DNA of 47,914 nucleotides, from NCBI GenBank assembly GCA_022730455.1, contig DZDI01000007.1:1-47914 (forward strand), read 5' to 3'. This document shows positions 34,956 to 44,541 of this stretch, piece after piece. How positions within the stretch are numbered: the stretch's first letter is position 1; each line of letters begins with the position of its first letter. The stretch is from Phycisphaera mikurensis (GTDB lineage: Bacteria > Planctomycetota > Phycisphaerae > WQYP01). The position numbers and the translations under genes are program-made. The notes under the pieces are model-generated. The model was not told the origin of the DNA, made no database searches, and worked only from the letters and a program-made list of their open reading frames with translations.

Positions 34956-35000
34956 CTAGTGCTCCGTCAATCCTAATTTGTAGGTGTGACAGAGCACTAG
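34956..35000 (+). repeat. 45-bp palindromic element with TAGTGCTC ends
   Basis: The sequence runs from CTAGTGCTCCGTCA to TGACAGAGCACTAG, so both ends are inverted copies, with CCTAATTTGTAGG in the middle. Its complement matches the start of 47871-47914 over about 34 bases with one difference. It lies in the 80-base gap between the ABC ATPase and its permease. Ends of this type with a flanking TA are seen in IS630/mariner-related MITEs, so it may be a minimal internally deleted element. Confidence 0.65.
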
Positions 35001-35026
35001 ATATGATCTGATTGTGGAGTAAGAAT

Positions 35027-35773
35027 TTGCTTAAAACGTTTACAATCGCCCGACGCGAGCTTATGGGATTGTTCTTTTCACCGGTAGCATATGTGGTACT
35101 GGTGGTTTATCTGCTTTTTGTCGGGCTGCTCTTTGCCTTACTGGTTTTTTCACCCGGTGCGGTGGCGGATCCCGGACCCATGTTTGCGTGGAATCATCTG
35201 GCGTTGATGTTTGTTGTGCCATTTATCACCATGGCATTATTTTCAGAAGAGTACCGTTCCGGTCGGATTGAGACGCTTCGTACCAGTCCCATCAGTGATT
35301 TTTCAATTGTGCTGGGCAAATTCCTCGGTGCCTTGGCTTTTTATTGCGTTATTATCGGGTCAAGTCTTGTTTATATATTAATTCTTTCTGCCTTTGGACG
35401 CCCCGATTTTATGCCGGTTCTCACCAGCTATTTTGGCCTGGTGCTCATGGGTATGCTCATGCTATCGATAGGGCTGTTCTTCTCTGCATGTACCCAGCAC
35501 CAGGTGCTTGCTGCGATCAGCAGTTGTGCCGTGCTGGTTGCATTTGGGATTTTATTTCAAGCCATCGGCGGATTGCTGGGAAGCATCATAAGCCAGCCGC
35601 CTGCCTGGCTGAACACCGTGCAACGCGTCATGACCTATATGTCTTTTGAACCACAGATGCAGCACTTTTCCATGGGATTGGTCGATACATCACATGTGGC
35701 CTTTTTTCTCACAGGAACATTTTTCTTCCTCATGTTGACGTATTTGGTTCTTGAAAGCCGCAAATGGCGGTAG
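35027..35773 (+). CDS. ABC-2 type permease (GldF-like)
   Basis: This is a 248-residue integral membrane protein with six hydrophobic helices. The N-terminal LLKTFTIARRELMGLFFSPV, followed by the first long helix and then EEYRSGRIETLRTSPISD after the second helix, is the classic pattern of GldF/ABC-2 permeases (DUF3526-like subgroup). TTG at 35027 is preferred (GGAG 8 bases upstream) over the TTG at 35012 that opens the frame. It partners the ATPase at 33969 and probably works with the GldG-like protein next to it. The 45-bp palindromic element lies just upstream. Confidence 0.88.
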   Translation: MLKTFTIARRELMGLFFSPVAYVVLVVYLLFVGLLFALLVFSPGAVADPGPMFAWNHLALMFVVPFITMALFSEEYRSGRIETLRTSPISDFSIVLGKFLGALAFYCVIIGSSLVYILILSAFGRPDFMPVLTSYFGLVLMGMLMLSIGLFFSACTQHQVLAAISSCAVLVAFGILFQAIGGLLGSIISQPPAWLNTVQRVMTYMSFEPQMQHFSMGLVDTSHVAFFLTGTFFFLMLTYLVLESRKWR

Positions 35774-35841
35774 GCCCTTCGGACGGATGTTGCACTTTAA
35801 ATGTTTATTACCACTCTCACTAAAGCTTGGAGTATAGCTGG

Positions 35842-37950
35842 ATGAGTTCGCAGAAAAATTCAGAAGGGGCGGCGGGTACCGGGTCAGCAGGGACGCGGAG
35901 TAAGTGGATTTACGGCTCCAATGCCTTAGTCCTGGCCGTTGCAGCTCTGATAGTCGTCATTTTGCTCGACTGGATCACGTTCAGGTACAACCATACCTTC
36001 GACATAACCACGGGCCGGATTTACTCGCTCTCGCCGCAAACACACAGGCTTCTGACATTACTGGATAAATCCGGCAAAAAAATCATTTTTGTCAATACGT
36101 TTCCATCCAGTTCGCAGGCCGATGCGTTGGAATTGGCTCGATACGCCCGCGTGCAGCAATTGGTGCATGAATATGAGAGATCCAGCCGTTATATTCGCGA
36201 ATATCGGCCTACTTCACGACGTGCGTTGGAACGCATGATCGAAAAACGATTCGGGAACAGCCTTAAACCGTATGAGATAACCCTTACATCCGCACTACCC
36301 GTTCTGGCACGGATGCACAAGCAACTCACATCCATCGCCAATTCGCTTAGTGCTGTCCCCACGCAAAAAACGATGACATCAGATCAGCAAACGACGCTTC
36401 TTGGTATTGCCGGGTATCTGTCACAAAACGCCCCATCGGATTTGCGTCATCTGATGCGAGATATTAAATCTGAAGCCAAACGGTCTTTAGCCAACTGGCC
36501 CGGGCTGGCCAAGACGACGCAGCGGCGGCTGACGAGAATAGCCAAAAATTTATCAATAGCGATTCAGCCTTCCACCATAACGTCGCTCGCGCCGGCCTAT
36601 CAGACATGGCTCAAGCGCGAAACACCTGCCATCAAAAAGGTGGTGGCGCAACTTCACGCTGCAGTTGCCACTGTTGTAAAACTCAAACCGGTAAAGTCGG
36701 CATCTGCTCTGGCTGAGATCGGTCCGGACCGCCTCCTGATAATTGCTCCGCATTTGGTCAAGGCGGTCACAGCGAGTGAAATATTTCAAGCTCAAGGCAT
36801 ATCCTCAACCTCAAGGCAGTTGCGCTATACTTTCAATGGTGAGGAGGCAATTAACGGCAAGCTGCTGAGCATCCTCAATCCGCACAGGATTAAGGTCGTT
36901 TTTGTCAGCGCTGAGCCTGGCAATTTTACTCAGCATGGTGGCCCATTTTCGGCCATTGCACGTAAGCTGCGGCAACATAACTTCGCGGTTTACGACTGGT
37001 CACCTGTTTCTGCCAATCCGCAATCACCAGGTCCTTCCGGTCCGCCACCAGCAATCGGCAAGGGTGTTGTGTGGGTCGTTCTGAATGTGCCACCTGGTGG
37101 CCATATGGGAATGATGGAAATGCAAGCCGCCGACCGATTGGATATAGAACTTAAAAAGCACCTCGCAGAGGGTGGATCGGCAATGTTTCTGCTCGGTGCG
37201 ATGCCCACACAAATGCTCATGGCGACGGGTGGATCGCCGCCATTCAAGACACTTTTGGCCAGTTACGGCATTCGATATCGCCCCAATCTGGTGGTTGTAA
37301 GCAAGCAGAGTATGGGCCAGGGACGTGCTGTGGTCGGCCCTCAAGTCCGTATCAGCCGTTACAAGAAAAACATCATTACCGGTCCTATGAGTGCGCTGGA
37401 CACCATGTTCATCGGGCTGCCCAGCCAGGGCGCGGGAGCCGTGATGGGGCCGACGGTTGTGGGGCTGACGCCCAAGGCAGCCAAGAATATCCATCGTCAA
37501 ATTATCCTCCGTGTGCCCAGTTCTGTTAACATCTGGGCACAATCATCCGATGCTCCTTTTAAATCGCGTTTTAACCCAGACCAGGATAAACGTGGGCCGC
37601 TGCCAGTCGGCGCATTGGCTGTGAAAGGCAATAGCCGGGTTGTTGCGCTGGGAAACTTATTGTTCATCTACAATGGATTGCTGGAATCGGCGCAAACTAT
37701 TGAGACCGGCAATACCCTTGAAAGTGTCCTCCAGTTTCCGGGGAATTCGGCACTCTTCATGAACAGCATGTACTGGCTCAGTGGGCAATCACGATTGATT
37801 GCGGCCAGTCCTCGGGAAACGGTCGCCATGCGTATTACACCTATGCCTGATGTTGAACTGAACCTCATCCGGATTATTACGTTTCTTGGCCCGGCGGTCG
37901 CTGCCGCAATCATCGGTATCCTGGTACTGATCATGCGACGGCGCGTCTGA
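35842..37950 (+). CDS. GldG-family (ABC-type auxiliary) membrane protein
   Basis: The 702-residue protein has an N-terminal transmembrane helix at about 30-50 and then the GldG opening YNHTFDITTGRIYSLSPQTH with VNTFPSSSQAD. It has a long extracytoplasmic region and a C-terminal transmembrane helix (about 675-695) ending in MRRRV. In the family this extracytoplasmic part resembles a periplasmic ligand-binding or GATase-like module. About 200 residues between 120 and 320 form an alpha-helical insertion that I do not recognise. It partners the ABC ATPase and permease just upstream. GGAG lies 9 bases before the ATG at 35842; a TTG five codons earlier opens the frame. Confidence 0.82.
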   Translation: MSSQKNSEGAAGTGSAGTRSKWIYGSNALVLAVAALIVVILLDWITFRYNHTFDITTGRIYSLSPQTHRLLTLLDKSGKKIIFVNTFPSSSQADALELARYARVQQLVHEYERSSRYIREYRPTSRRALERMIEKRFGNSLKPYEITLTSALPVLARMHKQLTSIANSLSAVPTQKTMTSDQQTTLLGIAGYLSQNAPSDLRHLMRDIKSEAKRSLANWPGLAKTTQRRLTRIAKNLSIAIQPSTITSLAPAYQTWLKRETPAIKKVVAQLHAAVATVVKLKPVKSASALAEIGPDRLLIIAPHLVKAVTASEIFQAQGISSTSRQLRYTFNGEEAINGKLLSILNPHRIKVVFVSAEPGNFTQHGGPFSAIARKLRQHNFAVYDWSPVSANPQSPGPSGPPPAIGKGVVWVVLNVPPGGHMGMMEMQAADRLDIELKKHLAEGGSAMFLLGAMPTQMLMATGGSPPFKTLLASYGIRYRPNLVVVSKQSMGQGRAVVGPQVRISRYKKNIITGPMSALDTMFIGLPSQGAGAVMGPTVVGLTPKAAKNIHRQIILRVPSSVNIWAQSSDAPFKSRFNPDQDKRGPLPVGALAVKGNSRVVALGNLLFIYNGLLESAQTIETGNTLESVLQFPGNSALFMNSMYWLSGQSRLIAASPRETVAMRITPMPDVELNLIRIITFLGPAVAAAIIGILVLIMRRRV

Positions 37951-38006
37951 AATCTGGCATATGTAATCAGCCGCGACCTATGGTCAGTGGCTCTAGGAGA
38001 TGTATT

Positions 38007-39914
38007 GTGAATTTTAAGCTTACGGCCTCCATTCTTATTGTTATGCTGGGTCTGCTGGCGGTGGTGATTTTCTTGCGCCACCAATCCTCCAGCCGCATTC
38101 ACCAGTCCCATGGCCAATTGTTTACGACCGCCAAGTCCCCCGTTGTTGACTTATCCTTTTCGGCTCACCAGAAGCCGACGTTGCAAATGGCCAAGCGCGG
38201 AGCCCACTGGTATATTCTCTCACCGCGAAAAGCCTGGGGACGCGATTTTGCGATTGGTGAACTTTGCAATCAAATCGTTGCCCTCAAAGAACATTTTCGT
38301 GTGCATTTGGCATCCAGTGGTCAATACTCCGCCGCCAAGCTAGGACTGAAACCAGCACGGGCTTCACTGGTAATGACGCGGGCTGATGGCAAAAAACTTG
38401 AACTTCAAATCGGACGGAGTACTTTGGGCGGGCGATTATATGTTGCGACCAATCCCCGCTATGCTTCGGTGGTCTCTCGCAGGTGGCTGCACAATTTGCT
38501 AAAGGGCGAATCGCACTTTGCCACCAAATCTTTAACGCGTTTCCATGCCGCCGCTGTCGAAGCGATTTCAATCATTCGAGGTGCAAAGCGATTGCAGATC
38601 ACTCGCCATGGTAAAGGTTGGGTAATTAACTCTCCCGTGCTGGTGCGTGCTAACCCCACCAAAGTCACCAACTGGATCAGCAATCTGCAATTGCTGGCTG
38701 CCCATCGATTTACCACTTCATCGGACCAAAAACTTAAACACGTGGCCTGCCAGGTGATTGTGACGTTTCGTAAAACTCCACCCATCAATGGCCTTCCGCG
38801 CAAGACCAAAACTAAGATACCGCCACCGCTGCTCGTATCCTTTGGAAGTTACACGGATTTGACGCATCATTACGTGCGGGCGTTAAGCAATGCCAATCCT
38901 GTTATGGCCATCGTCCGATCCACCAGCGTTGCACAACTAGATCGATCCGTCCGTCACTTCCAGGATCGCGCTTTGACGCGTGCTAACCTCACCTCCGCTA
39001 CGGCTATCGCCATTACACGCACACGGACCAGCCTACCGTTTGCCCCCGCCGTGCTTCATCTCATTCGTACGGGCAGCATCTGGAAAATGGGTACGAGTGA
39101 TACCACCTTTGCCGGTGGCCCTCTCCTATCAGCCCGTAAGGCTGCGGTTGCCAAATTACTGCAGAGCCTCGCTGCTGTGCGTGCTAAATCATGCAACAAT
39201 ACGCCATCGCCTAAACTGCTGCATATGCAGCCTATCGGCAGCCTATCCATCCGTCTGCCTCATCGACTTCACCCGCTGGTTGTCACCTTCGGATCGGGAA
39301 ACAAACGTGGTCTTTCACCAGTAAAAGTAAGCGGATGGCGAACCATATACATGATATCGACCACGCGCATTGCACCCTTGCTGCCTGATGCCGCCGTATT
39401 GCGATCGCATACCGTTGCTGACGTCCCTGCATCGCGCGTGCGCCGGATCGTCGTGCAGCAGGGAAAGAATGCTACGCAGTTTGTCAGAACCAAAGGCGGT
39501 TGGGTGATTGAGCCGGGGACCAGAAAGATTTCACAGGTGGATGTGGCGTCGTTCACCGCCGAGCTGAGTCCGATCCAATGTCACAGATGGCTTACAGCTT
39601 CGCCTCCGCATGCCAATGCTATCAAAGTAAAAATTTCTTATCGCGCGCAAAGCTCGCCGACCAGCAAGCAAAAGCCTGAATCCGCTGCGTCTTCCTCCCT
39701 GCGCAACGGTACGTTGCGGCTATGGTCAAAAAGGAGCATCAAGTCGGCAAAGGGTAAAAATCGCGGCAAAGTCGAAACGTTATATTATGCCCAATGGTTT
39801 ATGGGGAATGCCTCAGGGGCACCTTGGGTGTTTTCACCGCGTCAAAGTTTAGTCTCTGGTGTCGAGCAACTTGTTGTGGACAGTAAAGGGCGTGTGGTGG
39901 CGGCCAAAAAGTAA
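38007..39914 (+). CDS. DUF4340 domain-containing membrane-anchored protein
   Basis: The 635-residue protein has one N-terminal transmembrane helix (LTASILIVMLGLLAVVIFLR). It is followed by an extracytoplasmic region with repeated blocks of the type 'LKLGRSTLGGRLYVATNPRY' and 'VSFGSYTDLTHHYVRALSN', typical of DUF4340 proteins, which occur with GldG. The protein is strongly basic with many Ser, Thr and Arg residues. A GTG at 38007 with AGGAGA about 6 bases upstream is the best start; an ATG nine codons earlier opens the frame. It is the last gene of the ABC-GldG set. Its molecular role is unknown; a scaffold or sensor for the exporter is plausible. Confidence 0.78.
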   Translation: MNFKLTASILIVMLGLLAVVIFLRHQSSSRIHQSHGQLFTTAKSPVVDLSFSAHQKPTLQMAKRGAHWYILSPRKAWGRDFAIGELCNQIVALKEHFRVHLASSGQYSAAKLGLKPARASLVMTRADGKKLELQIGRSTLGGRLYVATNPRYASVVSRRWLHNLLKGESHFATKSLTRFHAAAVEAISIIRGAKRLQITRHGKGWVINSPVLVRANPTKVTNWISNLQLLAAHRFTTSSDQKLKHVACQVIVTFRKTPPINGLPRKTKTKIPPPLLVSFGSYTDLTHHYVRALSNANPVMAIVRSTSVAQLDRSVRHFQDRALTRANLTSATAIAITRTRTSLPFAPAVLHLIRTGSIWKMGTSDTTFAGGPLLSARKAAVAKLLQSLAAVRAKSCNNTPSPKLLHMQPIGSLSIRLPHRLHPLVVTFGSGNKRGLSPVKVSGWRTIYMISTTRIAPLLPDAAVLRSHTVADVPASRVRRIVVQQGKNATQFVRTKGGWVIEPGTRKISQVDVASFTAELSPIQCHRWLTASPPHANAIKVKISYRAQSSPTSKQKPESAASSSLRNGTLRLWSKRSIKSAKGKNRGKVETLYYAQWFMGNASGAPWVFSPRQSLVSGVEQLVVDSKGRVVAAKK

Positions 39915-40107
39915 TTCACTCTTCAGGCCGCCATAAATAAAAAGTCTCCGTTTATGCCTCTGCCGGCAATGAGTTTGCAGAATGGGCTCAATCGCGGCTG
40001 AGGCGATGACGGGTCCATGGCATGACAGTCCGCATCAATCGCCATACAATCAGGTGCCGGTGTGATACAGCACTGGGATGTTGGCACTAGGAGTTTTTAA
40101 AATATTC

Positions 40108-41460
40108 ATGCGCCGTGTAGTAATCACTGGTACCGGCGCTGTGAGTCCCTTGGGATTGACAGCGGAAGCCTCGTTTGATGGATTCAAATCTGCCCGCTGC
40201 GGTGTGGATACCATTCGATCCTTTGACGCGTCGTCGTTTCCCTGTTCGGTGGCGGGCAGCGTACCTGCGTTCAAAACTACCGAGTTTGTGCCCAAAAGTT
40301 ACCGAAAATCTGCAAAAATAATGGCACGCGATATTGAACTTGCTGTGGTTGCTGCCGACAACGCCGTGCGTGATGCGCGTTTGGCCACACGGGGTATTCT
40401 CGAAGCCAGTGGCGGACAGCCACCGGATGATACTTGGCACGTGCCTGACCCATCGCGAGTGGGTTGCAACATCGGTGCGGGCCTGATCTGCGCCGACCTT
40501 AACGAATTAACTGAAGCTATGGTTCGAGCTGCCAATTCCGATAATACGTTGAGTTTGGCCAAATGGGGAAAATCAGATAATCCCGAGGAATCCAGCGGTA
40601 TGGATGCCCTCGCGCCGCTATGGCTGCTTAAATACCTGCCCAATATGCTTTCTTGTCACGTCAGTATCATTCACGATACGCGGGGTCCATCCAACACCAT
40701 CACCTGCCAGCAGGCGTCGGCAGGGTTGGCGCTGTCGGAGGCATGCCGAACCATCGAACGCGGGCAGGCGGATATTGCGTTGGTCGGTGGCGGCGAGAGT
40801 CTGGTGCATCCTATGGGGTTGATGCGTTGGACGCTGCTGAATCTGCTCAATCGCAAAAGCAACGGCGATCCATCCAAGGCCTGCCGTCCTTATGATAAAA
40901 ATTGTGAAGGGACCGTTGTGTCGGAAGGCGCCGGGGTGCTGGTGATTGAGGAATTGGAACATGCGCGCCGGCGGGGCGCTCATATTTATGCAGAAATTAA
41001 AGGCTTGGCATCTTGTGCCAGTGGACTGCCGCTTGGAAAGGCTGATCCTTTCGGTGAACCGCTCAAGCAGGTGGCGCTCAGGGCGATGGCCGATGCCAGG
41101 GTGCTGCCGGAGGATATAAGTCTACTCATGCCGCCAGCCAATGCACTGCCGCATCTTGATCTTTCGGATGCAATGGGCATCCACGCCCTATTTCACTGTG
41201 TGCCAGCCATTACGACACCGCGGGGGGCCATCGGCGATCCAGGTGCCGCGAGCCAGGCCCTTGATCTGGTATTTGCCGCCCAGATGCTGGACCGGCAGGT
41301 GCTGTGTCCCACGCTCAATTCCGATCAACCACTGGATAGTCTGCCGGTGGTGGGACACGCGGCGGATCCGTACGATTTAGATAATATTTTGATATTGGCC
41401 CGTGCGCTGGCGGGGCAACATTCCGCCATACTGCTGGGCCGATATCGGGAGGCGCGATAA
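40108..41460 (+). CDS. Beta-ketoacyl synthase homologue lacking catalytic residues (KS-beta/CLF-like)
   Basis: The 450-residue protein has a full thiolase-fold KAS sequence (MRRVVITGTGAVSPLG, then VSEGAGVLVIEELEHA). However, in the GPSNTITCQQASAGLAL block the position of the nucleophilic Cys is Gln202. A Cys is present two residues earlier (Cys200), which should not be confused with it. The first catalytic His region reads NALPHLD instead of NAHGTST, and the second reads AIGDPGAA instead of TGHLLGAAG, so both His are lost. This is the pattern of the chain-length factor (KS-beta) of type II polyketide synthases. It is followed after 1 base by an intact KAS, so a heterodimer is likely. The ATG at 40108 gives the family N-terminus; a Shine-Dalgarno is poorly placed. 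Confidence 0.85.
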   Translation: MRRVVITGTGAVSPLGLTAEASFDGFKSARCGVDTIRSFDASSFPCSVAGSVPAFKTTEFVPKSYRKSAKIMARDIELAVVAADNAVRDARLATRGILEASGGQPPDDTWHVPDPSRVGCNIGAGLICADLNELTEAMVRAANSDNTLSLAKWGKSDNPEESSGMDALAPLWLLKYLPNMLSCHVSIIHDTRGPSNTITCQQASAGLALSEACRTIERGQADIALVGGGESLVHPMGLMRWTLLNLLNRKSNGDPSKACRPYDKNCEGTVVSEGAGVLVIEELEHARRRGAHIYAEIKGLASCASGLPLGKADPFGEPLKQVALRAMADARVLPEDISLLMPPANALPHLDLSDAMGIHALFHCVPAITTPRGAIGDPGAASQALDLVFAAQMLDRQVLCPTLNSDQPLDSLPVVGHAADPYDLDNILILARALAGQHSAILLGRYREAR

Positions 41461-41461
41461 A

Positions 41462-42769
41462 ATGCGGCATCGTGTGGTGATAACGGGTATGGGCTGGGTG
41501 ACGCCGCTGGGTCACGATATTGAAACAGCGTGGCGGCATCTGCTGGCGGGCAAGAGCGGCGTGGCACCCATACGCAATTTTGATGCCAGGTCCTTTCCAA
41601 CCACCTTCGCGGCTGAAGTGAAAGACTATCGGATCCCACCCGATATGATCACATCGGAAAAGCACAAAAACATATCGCGAGCCACTTACTTTGTCCTAGA
41701 TGCCGCGCGGCAGGCATGGATGCAGGCAGGTCTGCCTGAGCCTGAATCGGTGTCGCATAAACCATTAAATCCTTATGAAATCGGGATTTATCTTGGCAGC
41801 GGAGAGGGATCCCTGGATTTTACAGCGTTTACGCGCACGGCCATCGGAAACTGGAGCCGTGAATCCGGCAACCTGAATATGGTCGGTTGGGGGCGCGACG
41901 CCCTGGCCGCATTCGATGCGCAGAGAGAAATTGAGCAGGAACCAGCGCTGCCGATTAATCACCTGAGTATGGAATTTAATGCCTGCGGCCCGGCGCTGAA
42001 TTGTCTTACGGCTTGCGCTGCATCCACGCAGGCTCTGGGAGAAGCAACCGAGATCATTCGCCGCGGTGATGCAAAGATTATGATTTCCGGCGGTACCCAT
42101 TCGATGATCCACCCCTTTGGGGTCACGGGTTTCAATCGGCTCACCGCCCTGTCGACACTCAATGACCAGCCGCAGCGAGCTTGCCGCCCGTTCGATGCGA
42201 CGCGCAGTGGATTTGTCATTGGCGAAGGGGCCGGAGTGCTGATATTGGAAAATCTTGGCCACGCGCTTGGGCGCCAGGCACCGATTTTGGCCGAGGTAGT
42301 TGGCTACGGCAGCTCGGCGGATGCGTATCGCGTCACCGACCAGCATCCGGAGGGACGTGGTGCCGTAATGGCTATTAATGAGGCGCTCAAGGACGCGGGA
42401 TTGACACCCGCCGATATCGATTACATTAACGCGCACGGTACTGGCACCAAAGAAAATGATTCTACCGAGACGCACGCCATCAAAGTTGCATTTGGAGAGC
42501 ACGCGGCCAACGTGCCCATCAGCAGTATCAAGAGCATGATGGGGCATTTAATTGCCGCGGCCGGTGCCGTCGAAGCGATCACCTGCGTGCTGACCATCCG
42601 TGACCAGATCATCCCGCCCACTGCCAATTACAGTGTTCCTGATCCGGATTGCGATCTGGACTATGTGCCCAATAAACCACGCGCAGCCCGGGTGCAGGCC
42701 GTTATGTCCAACAGCTTTGGCTTTGGCGGACAGAACGATACCTTGATTATCAAGCGGTATACACCTTGA
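41462..42769 (+). CDS. Beta-ketoacyl-ACP synthase, active partner (KS-alpha-like)
   Basis: The 435-residue condensing enzyme has an intact catalytic triad: Cys185 in CLTACAAST, His325 in NAHGTGTKEND, and His362 in SMMGHLIAAAGAVE. The N-terminus, MRHRVVITGMGWVTPLGHD, and the C-terminus (NSFGFGGQNDTLIIKR) are canonical for FabF-type enzymes. It catalyses decarboxylative condensation of malonyl-ACP with an acyl chain. It lies 1 base after the inactive homologue, so the pair is translationally coupled and probably forms a KS-alpha/KS-beta dimer. No acyl carrier protein, ketoreductase or malonyl transferase is nearby. Whether it makes fatty acids, polyenes or another chain is not known. Confidence 0.92.
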   Translation: MRHRVVITGMGWVTPLGHDIETAWRHLLAGKSGVAPIRNFDARSFPTTFAAEVKDYRIPPDMITSEKHKNISRATYFVLDAARQAWMQAGLPEPESVSHKPLNPYEIGIYLGSGEGSLDFTAFTRTAIGNWSRESGNLNMVGWGRDALAAFDAQREIEQEPALPINHLSMEFNACGPALNCLTACAASTQALGEATEIIRRGDAKIMISGGTHSMIHPFGVTGFNRLTALSTLNDQPQRACRPFDATRSGFVIGEGAGVLILENLGHALGRQAPILAEVVGYGSSADAYRVTDQHPEGRGAVMAINEALKDAGLTPADIDYINAHGTGTKENDSTETHAIKVAFGEHAANVPISSIKSMMGHLIAAAGAVEAITCVLTIRDQIIPPTANYSVPDPDCDLDYVPNKPRAARVQAVMSNSFGFGGQNDTLIIKRYTP

Positions 42770-42784
42770 GTCGTTTTTGTATGT

Positions 42785-42812
42785 TTGACTGAAAAACCTG
42801 TGTGATTAAAAC
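42785..42812 (+). promoter_or_regulatory. Possible promoter of pgi
   Basis: TTGACT (42785-42790), 16 bases, and TAAAAC (42807-42812) form a moderate -35/-10 pair in the 74-base gap before pgi. The start site would lie about 25 bases before the ATG. Confidence 0.4.
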
Positions 42813-42843
42813 TTATGACAATCCGTAGCTGAGGAGTTGAATA

Positions 42844-44469
42844 ATGGATAAGCAGTCTTTAGAAACGCTTTGGAATAAATATAAAAATCATTTTATTGAC
42901 TGTCGCCGCATCGGATTGGCGCTTGATGTCAGCCGGATGAATTTTTCCGACTCATTTCTGGTGGAGATGAAGCCGGCTCTACGTGCCGCATTTGCTGCGA
43001 TGACTGAGTTGGAAAATGGAGCCATTGCCAACATCGACGAAAATCGTATGGTGGGGCATTATTGGCTGCGCAATGCCAAGCGTGCGCCATCGTCCGAAAT
43101 AACCGAGGAAATAGATTCAAATCTCGACGCGATAAAGACGTTTGTCAAAAAGATTCGTCGTGGTGAAATCAAATCTCAAAATAAAAAAAAATTCACCGAT
43201 GCCCTGATCATTGGCATTGGAGGATCAGCGCTGGGGCCACAGTTTGTATCCAGTGCCCTTGGTTCGGCCAAGGACCGTCTGACAATGCACTTTTTTGATA
43301 ATACCGATCCGGACGGCATGGATCGCGTTCTGGAGAGGATTGGTAAATCATTGTCTCGTACTTTGACGGTCGTCATCAGTAAATCAGGTGGAACCAAAGA
43401 AACCCGTAACGGCATGCTTATCACTCAGGCGACGTATGCGGCTAAGGGGTTGGATTTTGGTCGCCACGCGGTCGCCGTAACCGGATCCGGAAGTGAACTT
43501 GACCACTTTGCCCAGTCGCATCACTGGATTGCACGTTTTCCCATGTGGGATTGGGTCGGCGGACGCACCAGCGAACTTTCTTCCGTGGGTTTGCTGCCTG
43601 CCGCCCTACAGGGCATCGATATTGATGGCATGCTCAAGGGAGCCAGAGATGCTGATGCCGTCACCCGCAAACCCGATCTGTGCGAAAATCCAGCGGCCAT
43701 GTTGGCCCTCATGTGGTACTACATCGGAGATGGAAAGGGACAGAAAGACATGGTCATTTTGCCGTATAAAGACCGCCTCATGCTGCTGAGCAAATACCTG
43801 CAGCAGTTGGTGATGGAATCTCTGGGTAAGCAATTGGATCGCAGCGGTCAAGTCGTGAATCAAGGGATAGCGGTCTACGGAAACAAAGGCTCAACCGATC
43901 AACATGCCTATGTGCAGCAGCTTCGTGAAGGTGTAAATAATTTCTTTGTCACATTTATTGAAGTGCTGAAATCCTCCGCCATGGAAGAAAACGCATCGAT
44001 GGCTGAGGCCGTTGAAGTGGAGCCGGGTATTCATTGCGGCGACTATCTGTCTGGATTTTATCAGGGTACTCGCAGTGCGCTATATGAAAATGGACGCGAG
44101 AGTATAACTCTGACCATTGATGAAGTTACACCTCGGGCGATCGGCGTGTTAATTGCCGTCTTTGAGCGTGCCGTTGGCTTATATGCCGAGCTGATAAACA
44201 TCAATGCTTATCACCAACCCGGTGTGGAGGCGGGTAAAAAAGCGGCGTCTGCGGTCATCGCTTTACATCAAAAAGTAATGTCACAATTGCGAGCGGGTAC
44301 TCGTGGTACGGCCGAGCAGATTGCTTCAGCCCTCGGTGAGAGGAGTAATGTGGAGACCGTCTTCCACATTCTGCGCCGCCTTGCCGCCAATCCTGGGCGT
44401 AAAGTTGTGATGACTGCCGCCTCAGAAGATGCTCCGGTTACCGAAAGCGTGTTTGGCCTTGAAGCCTGA
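42844..44469 (+). CDS. pgi: Glucose-6-phosphate isomerase
   Basis: PGI interconverts glucose-6-phosphate and fructose-6-phosphate in the cytoplasm. The 541-residue protein shows [16 protein letters not shown] (phosphate binding), [45 protein letters not shown], and the C-terminal [17 protein letters not shown]. All are conserved in the classical family. The length is close to the usual 530-550 residues. AGGAG lies about 8 bases before the ATG. It follows the ketosynthase pair and converges on the SRP RNA gene. It could supply fructose-6-phosphate for envelope sugars but is generally a housekeeping gene. Confidence 0.96.
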   Translation: MDKQSLETLWNKYKNHFIDCRRIGLALDVSRMNFSDSFLVEMKPALRAAFAAMTELENGAIANIDENRMVGHYWLRNAKRAPSSEITEEIDSNLDAIKTFVKKIRRGEIKSQNKKKFTDALIIGIGGSALGPQFVSSALGSAKDRLTMHFFDNTDPDGMDRVLERIGKSLSRTLTVVISKSGGTKETRNGMLITQATYAAKGLDFGRHAVAVTGSGSELDHFAQSHHWIARFPMWDWVGGRTSELSSVGLLPAALQGIDIDGMLKGARDADAVTRKPDLCENPAAMLALMWYYIGDGKGQKDMVILPYKDRLMLLSKYLQQLVMESLGKQLDRSGQVVNQGIAVYGNKGSTDQHAYVQQLREGVNNFFVTFIEVLKSSAMEENASMAEAVEVEPGIHCGDYLSGFYQGTRSALYENGRESITLTIDEVTPRAIGVLIAVFERAVGLYAELININAYHQPGVEAGKKAASAVIALHQKVMSQLRAGTRGTAEQIASALGERSNVETVFHILRRLAANPGRKVVMTAASEDAPVTESVFGLEA

Positions 44470-44541
44470 TCATGAGGTACAATCGGATGCGCCACGCCAA
44501 AAAGGTAAATACTGGCCTCCTGTGTAACTTTGGGATGGAAA

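Noticed and set aside
40705-40707. Cys200 of the upstream ketosynthase as the catalytic nucleophile
   Set aside because: Gapless alignment of the GPS-to-Arg block with FabF puts Gln202, not Cys200, in the nucleophile position, and both catalytic His are absent.
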